DNA of 6,922 nucleotides from Actinomycetes bacterium (lineage in GTDB: Bacteria; Actinomycetota; Actinomycetes; Actinomycetales; Microbacteriaceae). The DNA lies in assembly GCA_023451265.1 (NCBI GenBank), contig JAEYAG010000033.1:1-6922 (forward strand). Reading direction: 5' to 3'. The position numbers and the translations under genes were made by a program. Below, piece by piece: positions 5,884-6,922 of this stretch. Numbering within the stretch: position 1 is the stretch's first letter; each line of letters begins with the position of its first letter. Below the pieces are notes generated by a model. The model saw nothing but the letters and a program-made list of their open reading frames with translations. It ran no database searches and was not told where the DNA came from.

Positions 5884-6922
5884 GTGAGAGTCGCGATCGT
5901 CGCAGAGACATTCCTGCCCCACATGAACGGAGTCACCGGCTCCGTCCTCCAGGTGTCGTCGTGCCTGCAGCGTGCCGGCCACGAGGTGCTCGTCATCGCC
6001 CCCGCACCCCGCCGCGGGGGCGACCGCTCCACCCCCGTGGCCACCGAGCGCATCGCGTCGCTCCCGCTGCCGAGCTACCCGGCCGTGCGGCTGGCCGCTC
6101 CCCACAGCGCGACCCTCGCGCGGCGGCTGCGGGCCTTCGGCCCCGACGTCGTGCACCTGGCCTCGCCCTTCCTCCTCGGCTGGCAGGCGCAGGTCGCCGC
6201 CGACGACCTGCGCCTGCCGACCGTCGCGGTGTACCAGACCGACGTCGTCGCCTACGCCCGCCGCTACGGTCTGCCGCGGGCGACGGCACTCGCCGAACGG
6301 CACGTCACCCGGCTCCACCGGCGCGCCACCCTCACGCTCGCCCCCTCAGCCGCCTCGCTCGCACAGCTGGAGGATCTCGGGGTGGATCGGGTCTCGCTCT
6401 GGGGGCGCGGCGTCGACCTCGAGCGCTTCGCCCCTGCCCGGCGCAGCGAGAGGTGGCGGGCAGACGTGGGCGGCGGCCGGACCATCGTCGGATACGTCGG
6501 CCGTCTCGCGCCCGAAAAGCAGGTCGCCGATCTCGCCGCGCTGGCGGGACTCCCCGGCATCCGCCTCGTGATCGTCGGCGACGGTCCCGACCGTGCGATG
6601 CTGCAGCGGCGCCTGCCGGATGCCGTGTTCCTCGGGCACCTGACGGGCGACGCCCTCGCCGAGGCGGTCGCCGGATTCGACGTGTTCGTGCACCCTGGCG
6701 AGAGCGAGACCTTCGGCCAGACGATCCAGGAGGCGATGGCCAGCGCCGTGCCCGTGGTCGCCACGGGGCGCGGCGGCCCGGTCGACCTCGTGCGCAGCAG
6801 CGTCGACGGCTGGCTGTACCGCCCCGGCGACCTCGGCGACCTGCGGACGCGAGTCGCCGATCTCGTGGGCGACTCCGCGAAGCGGCGCGCCTTCGGCGCG
6901 GCGGCCCGCGAGAGCGTCGCAC
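5884..6922 (+). CDS. GT4 family glycosyltransferase, MgtA-like alpha-mannosyltransferase (partial, 3' end cut by window)
   Basis: 346 residues are visible and the frame is open to the window edge. The start is GTG at 5884 with GGAG at 5878-5881. The protein is a GT-B fold enzyme, cytosolic and probably membrane-peripheral. The N-terminal domain begins VRVAIVAETFLPHMNGVTGS with the glycine loop near 16-20, and has DVVHLASPFLLGW (88-100) and YQTDVVAYA (117-125). The C-terminal domain has GRGVDLERF (174-182), GYVGRLAPEKQ (203-213), GDGP (232-235) and the EX7E motif E275/E283 in ESETFGQTIQEAM. These motifs closely resemble actinobacterial MgtA (Rv0557-type) GDP-mannose-dependent alpha-mannosyltransferases, which mannosylate glycolipid anchors such as glucuronosyl-diacylglycerol. 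The donor and acceptor here are inferred. Comparison with the family suggests only a few tens of residues are missing. It is transcribed divergently from the DedA fusion across a 177-bp gap. Confidence 0.9.
   Translation, partial: MRVAIVAETFLPHMNGVTGSVLQVSSCLQRAGHEVLVIAPAPRRGGDRSTPVATERIASLPLPSYPAVRLAAPHSATLARRLRAFGPDVVHLASPFLLGWQAQVAADDLRLPTVAVYQTDVVAYARRYGLPRATALAERHVTRLHRRATLTLAPSAASLAQLEDLGVDRVSLWGRGVDLERFAPARRSERWRADVGGGRTIVGYVGRLAPEKQVADLAALAGLPGIRLVIVGDGPDRAMLQRRLPDAVFLGHLTGDALAEAVAGFDVFVHPGESETFGQTIQEAMASAVPVVATGRGGPVDLVRSSVDGWLYRPGDLGDLRTRVADLVGDSAKRRAFGAAARESVA

Noticed and set aside
1..6922. Mobile element, prophage, CRISPR array or defence system
   Set aside because: No transposase, integrase, target-site duplication, regularly spaced repeats or known defence genes were seen. 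All long frames with convincing domains are ordinary metabolic or envelope genes.

Overview
The window is about 70% G+C by eye and almost fully coding. It uses GTG starts at several genes and has many GGATGCC/GGCATCC words. Together with the gene families present (a CE1758/CE1759-type flavin monooxygenase-reductase pair and an MgtA-like GT4 mannosyltransferase), this points to a high-GC actinobacterium. Microbacteriaceae, and probably Microbacterium or a close relative, is my best guess; this is inference because there is no rRNA or other marker gene. I see no tRNA, rRNA, CRISPR array, transposase or integrase.

Layout from left to right. A large nested inverted repeat (6-72) sits just after the end of a minus-strand 2-oxoglutarate/Fe(II) oxygenase of the isopenicillin N synthase family (98-1108). 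Upstream of it, on the same strand, is an acyltransferase-3 type membrane protein (1159-2277). A 124-bp divergent control region follows, with an AT-rich dyad and a 16-bp palindrome. It leads into a plus-strand two-gene operon: an LLM-class flavin-dependent monooxygenase (2402-3643) overlapping by ATGA with its partner FMN reductase (3640-4374). The reductase carries an in-frame 18-bp tandem repeat.

That operon meets the next minus-strand gene with no base between the two stop codons. The minus-strand gene (4375-5706) is one uninterrupted reading frame joining a complete DedA/VTT membrane domain to a complete class I glutamine amidotransferase-like hydrolase (peptidase C26, gamma-Glu-GABA hydrolase type). 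A second divergent region (5707-5883) with a strong 11-bp dyad separates it from a plus-strand GT4 glycosyltransferase that runs off the right edge.

The clear functional unit is the monooxygenase plus reductase pair, in which the reductase should supply reduced FMN. The acyltransferase and the oxygenase could be co-transcribed, but no shared pathway is evident. The glycosyltransferase probably works in mannolipid or lipoglycan synthesis. The rest looks like ordinary chromosomal accessory content. The most unusual items are the DedA-amidotransferase fusion, the repeat inside the reductase, and the dispersed palindromes.
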